64,000 nucleotides of DNA, taken from contig NZ_ATVM01000009.1 in NCBI RefSeq assembly GCF_000420725.1, positions 1 to 64,000 on the forward strand, in the 5' to 3' direction. This document shows positions 15,924-24,450 of the stretch, in pieces. Source of the stretch: Marinococcus halotolerans DSM 16375. GTDB lineage: Bacteria; Bacillota; Bacilli; Bacillales; Marinococcaceae. How positions within the stretch are numbered: the stretch's first letter is position 1; each line of letters begins with the position of its first letter. Both the position numbers and the translations under genes were made by a program. Below the pieces are notes generated by a model. It saw only the letters and a program-made list of their open reading frames with translations, was not told the DNA's origin and made no database searches.

Positions 15924-18728
15924 CTAGTTATTACAAAATCCAGGTATTTTACTCGCCTGTACTGGTTTACTATACAGGAAACCCTGAACTAAATCACATT
16001 TATTCGCCTGCAAAAACTTCTGCTGTTCAAGCGTTTCCACCCCTTCAGCGATCACGTGAAGGTCCAGGCTGTGAGCAAGAGCAATAATCGTAGTTGTAAT
16101 AGGGGCGGAGCTGTTTTCTGTCTTAATGTCATCAATGAATACTTTATCAATTTTAAGCGTATCAATCGGAAATTCCCTAAGATACTGCAGTGAACAGTAC
16201 CCGGTGCCAAAATCGTCTATTGAAATACGGACTCCGATATTTTTCAGCCTTTTCATGGTCGTGACCGTTTCTTCAGTATTTAACAGCAGAGTGTTTTCCG
16301 TGATTTCTATTTCTAAAAACTCGGGTGCAAGCCCTGTCCGGTCAAGTACCTCTCTCACGGTATCGACCAGGCATTCACGCTGAAACTGCTGGGCGGAAAT
16401 ATTTACCGCTACGCGCAGGCTGCAGTGGCCCTGCTCCTGCCAGCTTTTCGCCTGGGAGCAGGCCTCCTCCAAAATCCATTCGCCGATGGTTGTAATTAAG
16501 CCGGTGTCTTCAGCTATTGGAATGAACTCTGAAGGAGATATTTTTCCGTGAACCGGATGATTCCAACGTACAAGTGCTTCCACGCCGATAACAATGTTTT
16601 TACTTAAACGCACCTGCGGCTGGTAAAACAGTTCAAGTTCCTTGTTTTCGAGCGCCCGGTACAAATCATTTTCAAGCCGGATTTTTTTCATGTCCGGCCC
16701 CATCTGCTCAGACGAAAACGCCCGGTACGTATTGCCGTTCATTTCTTTCGCTTTATGCATGGCCGAATTGGCATTCTGAATCAAGTCATCTGCTAAATGG
16801 CCGTCCAATGGGAAGAAGCTGATACCGATACTCGGTTTTACATACACTTCCTCCCCTTCGAGATAAAACGGGTTGCGGAATACGCGCAGAATCTGTTCTG
16901 CAGTTGTCGTAGCCTGCGCCATGTTTTCAAGCCTTGGAAGAATTAAAATAAACTCATCTCCTCCCTGGCGGGCCACAGTCGCTGCACCGCTTACCATCTC
17001 CTGAAGGCGGTAGGCAACTTCAGTTAATAATTCGTCTCCCCCGGCATGGCCGAAACGGTCATTGATTTGTTTGAAACGGTCCAGGTCGAGAAATAATACA
17101 GCAATTTCCTGGTCATGCTCTTTGGCTTCCCGAAGCGTCTGACTCAGGCGGTCATGCACGAGCATCCGGTTTGGAAGCCCGGTCGTTCCATCATAATATG
17201 CATAGTATTCAATCCGCTGCTCCATTTCTTTTCGTACCGTCACGTCTCTGACCGTTAATACGTACCCGACCACAACGCCTTCTTCAATCTGGCTCGAAAT
17301 AGTGTATTCAAGCGTCACCAGCCCTTTTTCAGGATGGCTCATATACGCTTCCCCGCTCACCGGCTGCACGGCATCCGAGGACAGGTAAGAGGCAAAAATA
17401 TCAGAAAGGGCTCCTTCATCGTTTTCTATATGCTCCAGAATCTCCTCGTAGGACTGAATGCTGTGAAATAGCTGGGTGTCTGCTTCAAGCATGTGCTCAG
17501 CTGCTTCATTGGAAAACATGACAATTCCTTCCAGCGAAAAACCGATGATGCCTTCATCCACCGTGTTCATAATCAATTCTTTTTCCGTATTGATTTTGCG
17601 CATCTCTAAAATCAGCCGCTGGAGCTCTTCATTCTTGCTTTGTATTTCTTCAGTCCTTCGTGCAATGATGCTTTCCTGACTCTCAAGGTTGTATAAATGA
17701 ATCAGCACTGGCGCAGTGGCATTAACGATGGACTCCACCCGGCGCTGCTGGGCTTTTGTGTACTCGGCCGGCTGTTCGCCAAGATGAGCAACTACGATCA
17801 CACCAAGAACACGGCCGACAGAAATCATCGGTACCATAAAAATACTCTTGATATTAAACACGTCGCAGATTTCCTGAAATATTCTATTTTCTTTTGCAAC
17901 ATCCTCGACAAAAAGCGGCTGTTTTGTTTGAACGACCTGCTGAAAAAGCTTGTCGTTCGTCTGATCCATCTGCATTCGTTCGTGAATGTTTAACCATTCA
18001 TTCTGCTCAAAGTCGCTTCTTCGGCTGAGCTTTGAAGGCATGACTGTTTCTTTGGAAACAGGATCAATGATATGAAGACTCACATTATGATTGTTCAGCT
18101 CATCGCCGATATGACTAAAGCAGACATCAATCGCCGAGTCAGACGTCTGTGAATGGGCAAGCAGTTCCATCACCTCGATGAGAGTCTGCTTTTCATGCAG
18201 GAGCTCCTCAATGTTATGCATTGCCTGGCTGTTACGAATAGCTACAGCAGCCATGTGTACATAAGCTTCCACTGTTTCAATTTCAGATTCTGTTAAATTC
18301 ATCGGCACCCCGTAATCAAACAAATAAACGAGTCCGAATAATTCGTCCCCGTGGGAGATCGGGACTGTAAGCACCGACCGGATCTGGAAGAAATCAATTG
18401 TTCTGGCATCCGGTCTGTTATCTTTAGACGTATCAGCAATATAGATGGACTGCCGGGAGTCGATCACTTCGCGGGCCAGATGGTCCACCTGTGGATCGAC
18501 GACATGCTGGTCTATAGTCATGCCGCTCAGCACTTCCGGCTTACTGACATAGCCTCTGTAACGCTCCCTGTCTTCCGGGAGATAAATACCAACCGCATCG
18601 CATTGGATAATTTCTTCTGATATAGCTGTTACGACGTGTTCAAGAAGTGTTTTAATGTCTAAATTGGCATTAATCAGTCGTGTAATCCTAGCAAGACGCG
18701 TATAACGATTGTGTTGTCCGTTTGACAT
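15924..18728 (-). CDS. GAF-GAF-PAS-GGDEF-EAL cyclic-di-GMP enzyme
   Basis: A 934-residue cytosolic sensor without membrane helices. Two GAF domains (about 20-165 and 195-355) are followed by a short coiled coil, a PAS domain (about 385-500), GGDEF (about 505-665) and EAL (about 680-925). The diguanylate cyclase signature GGDEF is exact. The EAL domain keeps EALVRW, EITENTLL, DDFGTGY, the Lys of LKIDKVF and AEGVETLEQ. Both synthesis and breakdown of c-di-GMP are therefore possible, with the GAF and PAS domains likely setting the balance. The start at 18728 follows AGGGGCG; an in-frame ATG ten codons earlier is the alternative. Confidence 0.9.
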   Translation of the reverse strand: MSNGQHNRYTRLARITRLINANLDIKTLLEHVVTAISEEIIQCDAVGIYLPEDRERYRGYVSKPEVLSGMTIDQHVVDPQVDHLAREVIDSRQSIYIADTSKDNRPDARTIDFFQIRSVLTVPISHGDELFGLVYLFDYGVPMNLTESEIETVEAYVHMAAVAIRNSQAMHNIEELLHEKQTLIEVMELLAHSQTSDSAIDVCFSHIGDELNNHNVSLHIIDPVSKETVMPSKLSRRSDFEQNEWLNIHERMQMDQTNDKLFQQVVQTKQPLFVEDVAKENRIFQEICDVFNIKSIFMVPMISVGRVLGVIVVAHLGEQPAEYTKAQQRRVESIVNATAPVLIHLYNLESQESIIARRTEEIQSKNEELQRLILEMRKINTEKELIMNTVDEGIIGFSLEGIVMFSNEAAEHMLEADTQLFHSIQSYEEILEHIENDEGALSDIFASYLSSDAVQPVSGEAYMSHPEKGLVTLEYTISSQIEEGVVVGYVLTVRDVTVRKEMEQRIEYYAYYDGTTGLPNRMLVHDRLSQTLREAKEHDQEIAVLFLDLDRFKQINDRFGHAGGDELLTEVAYRLQEMVSGAATVARQGGDEFILILPRLENMAQATTTAEQILRVFRNPFYLEGEEVYVKPSIGISFFPLDGHLADDLIQNANSAMHKAKEMNGNTYRAFSSEQMGPDMKKIRLENDLYRALENKELELFYQPQVRLSKNIVIGVEALVRWNHPVHGKISPSEFIPIAEDTGLITTIGEWILEEACSQAKSWQEQGHCSLRVAVNISAQQFQRECLVDTVREVLDRTGLAPEFLEIEITENTLLLNTEETVTTMKRLKNIGVRISIDDFGTGYCSLQYLREFPIDTLKIDKVFIDDIKTENSSAPITTTIIALAHSLDLHVIAEGVETLEQQKFLQANKCDLVQGFLYSKPVQASKIPGFCNN

Positions 18729-18899
18729 CGAATCGCCCCTGTCTGTCGATGATTCCAAAGCTTTTATCTATATTATGCACTAATATTTCAATAGCAGGAA
18801 AATTTTTTCTTTATTAAAGTCCTATTTTTCTCTGCTATCCCCCTGTTATGTAGAGGCCGTTTTGTCTCTCTCAGGAAACAGAAACGCCCCATTAAATCT

Positions 18900-19835
18900 C
18901 TAGCGGACCTTAATGACTATTTTACCACGGGCACGCCCTTCTTCGCTTTCTCTATGTGCTGCCCTCAGACCTTTTTCTGAAAATTTGTGCTTGCTGTTAA
19001 TTTCCACACGCAATGCACCTTTATTATACAGTGACGTTAAGCGCCGGAGCTTTTCGCCCTCTTCCTGCAGCCACACAAACCCGGCAGTAATACCGGCTTC
19101 TTCTGCTTTTTCCTGAGAAGGCGGGGCAGCAACCGAAGCAAATTTTCCACCGGTACGAAGCACCCGGAAGCTTTCCTCATGGACACTTTCTCCCACTGTA
19201 TCTAATACCATATCATAGTCTGAAAGTATATCCACTACATTTTCTTCTTCATAATTGATTGCCACATCGGCACCCATCTGCTTCAAAAATTCCTGATTTC
19301 TGCCGCTTGCTGTAGCCGCTACATAGGCTCCCATATCTTTAGCCACCTGTATCGCAAAATGCCCGACGCCGCCAGAGCCGCCCTGAATAAGCACTTTACT
19401 CCCTTCAGTGATTTCTCCAAATTCGAGCAGGCACTGCTGGGCGGTCATTCCGGCGAGCGGGATCCCGGCAGCCTCTTCATAGGACATAGGCTCAGGAATA
19501 GCTACTAACAGGTCTTCATCCACCAATGTCTGTTCTGCATAAGTACCGCGTCCTGTTAATTTCGGCCGCGCAAACACCCTGTCTCCTGGCCCAAAGGCCG
19601 TGACATCTTTTCCTGCTGTCCGGACAACGCCTGCTACGTCCCATCCTAAAATGATAGGAAATTCGAAAGGGATGTCATCTTTCATGTAGCCTTCCCGAAG
19701 TTTCCAGTCAATTGGGTTGATGGAAGTGGCGTACACATCCACAAGCACCTGTCTGTCCCCGGGTGTTTCCGTTTCCATTTCTTTTTCCACAAGCTGTTCA
19801 GCACTTCCGTATTGTTCGATCACAATTGCTTTCAT
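18900..19835 (-). CDS. NADP-dependent quinone oxidoreductase-like (zinc-independent MDR)
   Basis: A 311-residue medium-chain dehydrogenase/reductase. The N-terminal GroES-like domain has SINPIDWKLREGY, and GWDVAGVV follows. The nucleotide motif is GGSGGVGHFAIQVAK at about residues 152-166. The Cys/His ligands of catalytic and structural zinc are missing, as in quinone oxidoreductases. It probably reduces quinones or enones with NADPH. RBS GAGGAGG precedes the ATG. It is monocistronic by spacing. Confidence 0.85.
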   Translation of the reverse strand: MKAIVIEQYGSAEQLVEKEMETETPGDRQVLVDVYATSINPIDWKLREGYMKDDIPFEFPIILGWDVAGVVRTAGKDVTAFGPGDRVFARPKLTGRGTYAEQTLVDEDLLVAIPEPMSYEEAAGIPLAGMTAQQCLLEFGEITEGSKVLIQGGSGGVGHFAIQVAKDMGAYVAATASGRNQEFLKQMGADVAINYEEENVVDILSDYDMVLDTVGESVHEESFRVLRTGGKFASVAAPPSQEKAEEAGITAGFVWLQEEGEKLRRLTSLYNKGALRVEINSKHKFSEKGLRAAHRESEEGRARGKIVIKVR

Positions 19836-19898
19836 TATGAGCCTCCTCTCCTACATTCCTCATACCTTTTACTCCTTTAAATGAAACACGTAATAAAA

Positions 19899-19928
19899 TG
19901 ACCGCTGTATCTAAGAGCACAGCGGTCA
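19899..19928 (-). terminator. terminator of the excalibur gene
   Basis: A 10-bp perfect stem, TGACCGCTGT / ACAGCGGTCA (19899-19908, 19919-19928), followed on the minus strand by TTTTATT. Confidence 0.75.
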
Positions 19929-19952
19929 GGGAATAGGATATGTGATTATTTA

Positions 19953-20507
19953 TTAGTGGGACGTCACCCGTCTGCGTACAAGTAAAAGAGCTCCCAGACC
20001 AGCTACTGCAGCTCCTGCTAAAGCCCAGGCCGGTTGATTTGTAGCTGTTTCCGGCATCTCGCCGCCTTCTTCTGCAGATTCTTCAGTCATATTTTCATCA
20101 GAAGCTTCTGTGGAAGCAGCTTCTTCTTCAGCGTTCGTTTCTTCTGTAGTGCCTTCGTCGGAGGAAGAGGATTCTTCTTCTGTCACTTCTTCTTCCGTAG
20201 TAGAAGTCGTATCTTCTGAAGTGTCAGCGGAGGAACTGTCATCTGTTGTTTCATCATTATTTGAGACTGCGGCGTCAAATTCACCTTCCATGCCTTCCGT
20301 CAAATTTTCACATGGCAGGTTATCGTTATCTGCGTCTAAGTTATGTGGATCGTTTTCTGGTCCGTAGTTATTTTCTTCCCAAAAGGCCAAAACTTCTTCT
20401 CCATCACTAAAATCCGCACAGTTCTCATCGTCTGCAGACACGGGCGCAGTGATCCCCAATGAAATTATCCCGGCGCTAAACAGACTCACTAACCATTTTT
20501 TCGACAC
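19953..20507 (-). CDS. secreted excalibur-domain protein with a C-terminal wall-sorting-like signal
   Basis: A 184-residue protein with a signal peptide (residues 1-25, cut likely near VSA-DD). An excalibur calcium-binding domain follows at about 28-68, where CADF and the DADNDNLPCE loop carry the conserved Cys pair and Asp residues. Next is a linker of about 80 residues made almost only of Glu, Ser, Thr, Ala and Asp. The end has MPETATNQ, a hydrophobic helix and the RRRVTSH tail. This resembles an LPxTG sortase signal with Met for Leu and Ala for Gly, so wall anchoring is likely but not certain. The start is GTG with GGAGG 7 bp upstream. It is probably displayed on the cell surface. Confidence 0.82.
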   Translation of the reverse strand: MSKKWLVSLFSAGIISLGITAPVSADDENCADFSDGEEVLAFWEENNYGPENDPHNLDADNDNLPCENLTEGMEGEFDAAVSNNDETTDDSSSADTSEDTTSTTEEEVTEEESSSSDEGTTEETNAEEEAASTEASDENMTEESAEEGGEMPETATNQPAWALAGAAVAGLGALLLVRRRVTSH

Positions 20508-20585
20508 ACAAATTCCTCCTCGTTTAAGTACATATACCCATCCCCTACTATTATATTAGGCAATAACTTGTGAAATAACAACATT

Positions 20586-20628
20586 TTTTTGTATTATATG
20601 TAAATTTAATTTACATATAATACAAAAA
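20586..20628. repeat. 43-bp perfect AT-rich palindrome
   Basis: A 20-bp arm (20586-20605) and its exact reverse complement (20609-20628) flank the loop TTA. It directly abuts the terminator of the esterase operon and lies upstream of the excalibur gene. It could be a second termination hairpin, a protein-binding site or a cruciform-forming element. Confidence 0.75.
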
Positions 20629-20655
20629 CCTCCTGTATAAAGATTATACAGGAGG
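20629..20655 (-). terminator. terminator of the esterase-UPF0158-GNAT operon
   Basis: A perfect 12-bp stem (20629-20640 with 20644-20655) with a 3-nt loop, followed on the minus strand by TTTTT. Confidence 0.8.
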
Positions 20656-20675
20656 AATTCCTTATTATTTTTCAG

Positions 20676-21611
20676 TTATTCCGCCAGGACGTCTTTTACA
20701 GGCTCTAACGCGGCGAGAAGCTCTTCGTCAACTTCCGGAAATGCCCTTGTCCAATGAAGAAAACCGTGGATCATGCCTTCCGCCCGGCGAAGGCTTACCC
20801 TTCCGCCTTCCTGGTCAATAGCTTTAGCGAATGCCTCTCCTTCATCCCGGAGCACATCATTTTCAGCAGTAACGATATGAGTAGGCGGAAGTTCCCCAAG
20901 GCGGTCAAAGGCGAGCGGCGCAAGATAAGGATTCTCCTCATCTTCCCCATCGGCATACTGCTCCATAAACCATTCCAGATCCCGGAGCGACAAGCCGTAG
21001 CCACCAGCAAACATATCAACCGAAGGAAAATCATGTTCCCCACTGACGCTTGGGTAAAAAAGCAGCAGCGTAGCCACCCTCGGACCGTTTTCCTTCAGCG
21101 CACGTATAGCAGTTACTGCCGCCAGATTACCACCGGCGCTGTCTCCGGCCAGAGCGATTCTTTTTGCATCCAGATGGTGCGGTTCCGCGTTTTCGACCAG
21201 CCAAAGCAGCGCATTGTACGCATCCTCCGGCGCTGCCGGAAACGGATGCTCCGGAGCCAGCCGGTAATCCACGCTCACCACTGCGCAGTCCGACTCTTTG
21301 GCAATAGCACGGCAGATGTGGTCGTGGGTCCCGATATTTCCAATCACAAATCCTCCGCCGTGGTAGTAAACCATAGTTGGGTAGCGGTCCATCTCAGTAT
21401 CCGGATAATATATCCGAAGCGGTATTTCCCCGTATTCCCCGGTGGTCATCACATCCCGGAGACCGCCGGCTTCATCGACGTTAACATGGGAGGTGATAAC
21501 GTCAATACTGTCATTGAACTGGCCCCGGGCCTCGACCGGCGTCAGCTCATGCATCTGCATCATGCTTTCCTGCTCTTCTAAAATTGCCTGCAGTTCTTCG
21601 TGCACAGCCAT
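20676..21611 (-). CDS. alpha/beta hydrolase, hormone-sensitive-lipase (family IV) esterase
   Basis: A 311-residue esterase. The oxyanion-hole motif HGGGF (84-88) and the nucleophile motif GDSAGG (Ser158) are those of the HSL family. The Asp of ENDVLRDEG and the His of GMIHGFLHW complete the triad. There is no signal peptide, so it acts in the cytosol on short acyl esters. The N-terminal helix region is acidic, as in other HSL caps. It is the last gene of a three-gene operon (GNAT, UPF0158, esterase) with gaps of 1 and 15 bp; the functional link between them is unclear. Confidence 0.88.
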   Translation of the reverse strand: MAVHEELQAILEEQESMMQMHELTPVEARGQFNDSIDVITSHVNVDEAGGLRDVMTTGEYGEIPLRIYYPDTEMDRYPTMVYYHGGGFVIGNIGTHDHICRAIAKESDCAVVSVDYRLAPEHPFPAAPEDAYNALLWLVENAEPHHLDAKRIALAGDSAGGNLAAVTAIRALKENGPRVATLLLFYPSVSGEHDFPSVDMFAGGYGLSLRDLEWFMEQYADGEDEENPYLAPLAFDRLGELPPTHIVTAENDVLRDEGEAFAKAIDQEGGRVSLRRAEGMIHGFLHWTRAFPEVDEELLAALEPVKDVLAE

Positions 21612-21626
21612 ATTATCTGCCCCCGC

Positions 21627-22058
21627 TTACTCATCTGCTGCATGAATCGCATGTTTTTCGTTCAGCTCATTGTAATCGAGCTGGAGCAGCTGAAGCCAGT
21701 CCTGTACGTATTTTTTGGCATTATCCCGTTCGAACTGCTCCCATTCATTTTCGAGTCCGAATTCTTCCACTTGTTTTTCAAAGGATAAAAAACGATCCTC
21801 TTGTTCCAATGCTTTTTTTAGGGACTCTTCTTTATCATCCGGCTGCTTCGAGGCAAAGTCCTGCATCAGCCGTGTGCTTTCTGCTTTTGTAATCGTCGGG
21901 ATAGCCACAAGATTCGCGCTTTCCTCTGAACTCCAGGAAAGCGGTGTGTCTTCAGACACCGTTTCTACAAAAACGAGTCCTAGCTTTTTATCCAAAACGA
22001 ACATAAATTCATCAAACTGCTGCAGGTATGCTTCTACTAAATCATCCATCAATGCCAT
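21627..22058 (-). CDS. UPF0158-family protein
   Basis: A 143-residue, acidic, uncharacterised protein. The N-terminus MALMDDLVEAY with FMFVLDKKLG, the RF/F..FE..VEEFGLENEWEQFE block and the C-terminal AxxWLQ helix match UPF0158 proteins. I chose the ATG at 22058 because AAGGGGC lies 8 bp before it; it follows the stop of the GNAT gene by one base, so the two are translationally coupled. No catalytic residues can be named. Confidence 0.7.
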   Translation of the reverse strand: MALMDDLVEAYLQQFDEFMFVLDKKLGLVFVETVSEDTPLSWSSEESANLVAIPTITKAESTRLMQDFASKQPDDKEESLKKALEQEDRFLSFEKQVEEFGLENEWEQFERDNAKKYVQDWLQLLQLDYNELNEKHAIHAADE

Positions 22059-22059
22059 A

Positions 22060-22647
22060 TTATTCGTGCCCCTTTTTCTTGATTTCAATTCTTTCCGTTA
22101 ATTTCGCTTTTACCTCCGGCCATTCCTCTTTTATAATGCTGTAGACAGCTGCATTGCGCACACGCCCATCCGGTAGCTTGCGCTCATTACGCAGAATGCC
22201 TTCTTCGGAGGCGCCCAGTTTTTGAATGGCTTTTCTGGCGGCTTTGTTTTGTTCATCTGTTTTAAACTGTACACGAACAACCCCCAGGGTTTCAAACGCA
22301 TATGTGAGAAGTAAATATTTGCATTCCGTATTTACGCCGGTCGAACGCACACTTTCACTGTAATACGTAGATCCAATCTCTGCTGTTTTCCGCTGCGGGG
22401 AAATATCATAAAGCCTGGTCGACCCCACAATTGCGCCGTCTTTTTTCCGTTTCACAATAAATGGCATCGTATCTCCCTGCTGATGCAGCTTCAAAGCTTC
22501 TTCAATAATCCGCTTCATATCATGTTTATTATGCATCTTTCTCGTCATGTATGTCCAATTGGACGGCTCTGAAGCTATTTCAAACAATGAGTCTGTATGT
22601 TTTTCCTGCAGCAATTCCAAGTCAAACTGTTCTCCTGTCAACCGCAA
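22060..22647 (-). CDS. GNAT N-acetyltransferase, RimJ/RimL type
   Basis: A 195-residue acetyltransferase of the Acetyltransf_3 group. The motifs EIGSTYYSESVRSTGVNTE, GVVRVQFKTDEQNKAARKAIQKLG and GILRNERKLPDG follow the RimL pattern. The acetyl-CoA loop has RSTGVN rather than the usual GxGxG/A, seen also in other members of this subgroup. The start is TTG with GGAG 8 bp upstream. It is the first gene of the operon with UPF0158 and the esterase. The substrate is unknown. Confidence 0.8.
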   Translation of the reverse strand: MRLTGEQFDLELLQEKHTDSLFEIASEPSNWTYMTRKMHNKHDMKRIIEEALKLHQQGDTMPFIVKRKKDGAIVGSTRLYDISPQRKTAEIGSTYYSESVRSTGVNTECKYLLLTYAFETLGVVRVQFKTDEQNKAARKAIQKLGASEEGILRNERKLPDGRVRNAAVYSIIKEEWPEVKAKLTERIEIKKKGHE

Positions 22648-22712
22648 TGTATTAGCTCCATTCCCTTTAATGAGATGTGTTCATCATATCACTCCAGGCC
22701 CTGGGCCAAAAG

Positions 22713-22741
22713 CAAAAAGCAGCACCGCCCGGGATGCTGCT
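22713..22741 (-). terminator. terminator after tagH
   Basis: AGCAGCA pairs with TGCTGCT (22718-22724, 22735-22741), and TTTTTGCTTTT follows on the minus strand. Confidence 0.65.
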
Positions 22742-23547
22742 TACTGTGTTACTGCCCGGACAGCGCTCTGCTTTTCAAAGCCCCGGTTCCGGAATGCTTT
22801 TTTCTCTTTCGGGGTAAAAGCATTATATTCTTTAAGGAAAGCTTCATATTGTTTTAATATTTCGGAGGCTTCTCCTTCAGCTTTTACTTCGCCAAATTCA
22901 AGCCACAGTATTTTATTGCAGAATTCTTTCATCTGCGTCAATGAATGACTGACAAAAAACATCGTTTTGCCACGCTGCTTAAATTCGTGCATTTTATCCA
23001 GGCATTTTTGCGCAAAGGCTTTGTCCCCTACTGATAAAGCTTCGTCTACAATAAAAATATCCGGATTGACTGTAATCGAAATAGCGAAGCCAAGCCTTGA
23101 CTTCATACCGCTTGAATACGACTTTACCGGCTGATCAATGAACTGCTCAAGCTCGGAAAACTCGATAATATCCGGCTCCATCTCCCGTATCTTCCGCTTG
23201 GAAAAACCGAGCATCAGGCATTTAAGCTCGATATTTTCCCGTCCGGAGAGCTTTCCGTTCAGCCCGGTGGAAACAGATATCATCGCCGCCTCCCCATTCG
23301 TCTTTACCGAACCCTTCGTCGGCGGAATGGTCCCGGCGATAATATTGGAAAGCGTCGACTTTCCGGAGCCGTTGACTCCTACAAGTCCGATAATATCCCC
23401 TTTGTCTGCTTTAAACGAAACATTACGCAGTGCGTAAAACTCTTCCCCGTAGCTTTTTGGCAGCAGCAGGTCCTTCAGCCGTTCGGCATGCGTATCATAC
23501 AGCTTATATTTTTTTGAGACATTTTTGACTACGACGGATTTTTTCAT
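22741..23547 (-). CDS. tagH: teichoic acid ABC exporter, ATP-binding subunit TagH
   Basis: A 268-residue ABC ATPase that drives export of finished wall teichoic acid across the membrane. Walker A is GVNGSGKS (57-64), the signature is SSGMKS (145-150) and Walker B is IFIVDEA (164-170). The leader DTHAERLKDLLLP (18-30) is typical of polysaccharide and teichoic-acid exporters. It lacks the long C-terminal extension of B. subtilis TagH (about 527 residues), so it is a short version like S. aureus TarH. It follows tagG by 60 bp in the same operon. Confidence 0.92.
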   Translation of the reverse strand: MKKSVVVKNVSKKYKLYDTHAERLKDLLLPKSYGEEFYALRNVSFKADKGDIIGLVGVNGSGKSTLSNIIAGTIPPTKGSVKTNGEAAMISVSTGLNGKLSGRENIELKCLMLGFSKRKIREMEPDIIEFSELEQFIDQPVKSYSSGMKSRLGFAISITVNPDIFIVDEALSVGDKAFAQKCLDKMHEFKQRGKTMFFVSHSLTQMKEFCNKILWLEFGEVKAEGEASEILKQYEAFLKEYNAFTPKEKKAFRNRGFEKQSAVRAVTQ

Positions 23548-23607
23548 TTGTTCTCCCCCGTCTCTATCCTCAATTGTGTGATTAATAAAACTCTTCGTCC
23601 TGCCGGT

Positions 23608-24417
23608 TTACAGAAAATCCACAAAGTGCCGGCGGAAACGCACATGCAGCACAGCTCCGATACTAAAAAGCACAAAAACCAATGCCCAGAAATAAAGGGT
23701 GTAGCTGACGTTTGTGATGAAGTACCATTCCCCGTAAAAGAAGCTTGCCCGGTAGCCCTCCACCAGGTAGTACATCGGATTAATCTTCATCACAGGAATC
23801 AGCCAGTCAGGCAACCGGTTATCCATCGGCCACAGTATTGGGGTTAAATATAAAAACACCCGGATAGAAGATTGTATAAATACTTGAAAATCCCGGACAA
23901 TCACCGTAAGCGTCGAGGTGATCATTACCACGCTGATCACAAGCAGAATAGCCGCCAGAAGAAAATACGGAATTTGAATATAGTACACGCTGATCGGATG
24001 TCCGGCAAACTGCATGTAAACAATCGTAATCCCAAGCAGCGCCAAATGCGGAAAAAGTCGCGAGATCACCACATAGGCTGGAATGATGCTTGTTGGGAAA
24101 TTCATTTTGGAAATCATTTTTATCTTTGAAAAAATAGCTTTTGACCCATTGGTTACTCCCGGCTGGATAAAAAACCACAAAATAATGCCCGCAAGCATCC
24201 AGGTAAGAAAAGGAATACCATCTACGTCGCTCCGCTGGCGGATCCCATAGCCAAATGCAAACCAATAGATGGCGATAAACAGAAGCGGACTGATAATTTC
24301 CCAGAAGGATCCAAGGTAATTGCTTTTGTTTTTAATTTTTGTTTCATATACCGCCAGCCGATTGATCAGCGGAATGCTCGTCCATAATTCTTTCGCCACG
24401 GTTCGTACTGCATTCAT
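23608..24417 (-). CDS. tagG: teichoic acid ABC exporter, permease TagG
   Basis: A 269-residue ABC-2 type permease with six membrane helices. The N-terminal YETKIKNKSNYLGSFWEI is the usual amphipathic lead-in, and LYLTPILWPM and NPMYYLVEGYR are conserved in TagG/TarG. With TagH it forms the wall teichoic acid flippase. It lies 33 bp downstream of the tagB-like gene and 60 bp upstream of tagH, with GAGGG as RBS. Confidence 0.92.
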   Translation of the reverse strand: MNAVRTVAKELWTSIPLINRLAVYETKIKNKSNYLGSFWEIISPLLFIAIYWFAFGYGIRQRSDVDGIPFLTWMLAGIILWFFIQPGVTNGSKAIFSKIKMISKMNFPTSIIPAYVVISRLFPHLALLGITIVYMQFAGHPISVYYIQIPYFLLAAILLVISVVMITSTLTVIVRDFQVFIQSSIRVFLYLTPILWPMDNRLPDWLIPVMKINPMYYLVEGYRASFFYGEWYFITNVSYTLYFWALVFVLFSIGAVLHVRFRRHFVDFL

Positions 24418-24450
24418 ATTGTTTCCCTCTTTTATCCTCTGCCCAACTAA

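Noticed and set aside
20754-21581. 275-residue + strand ORF antisense to the HSL esterase
   Set aside because: The esterase has the complete catalytic triad; the antisense frame is a composition artefact.
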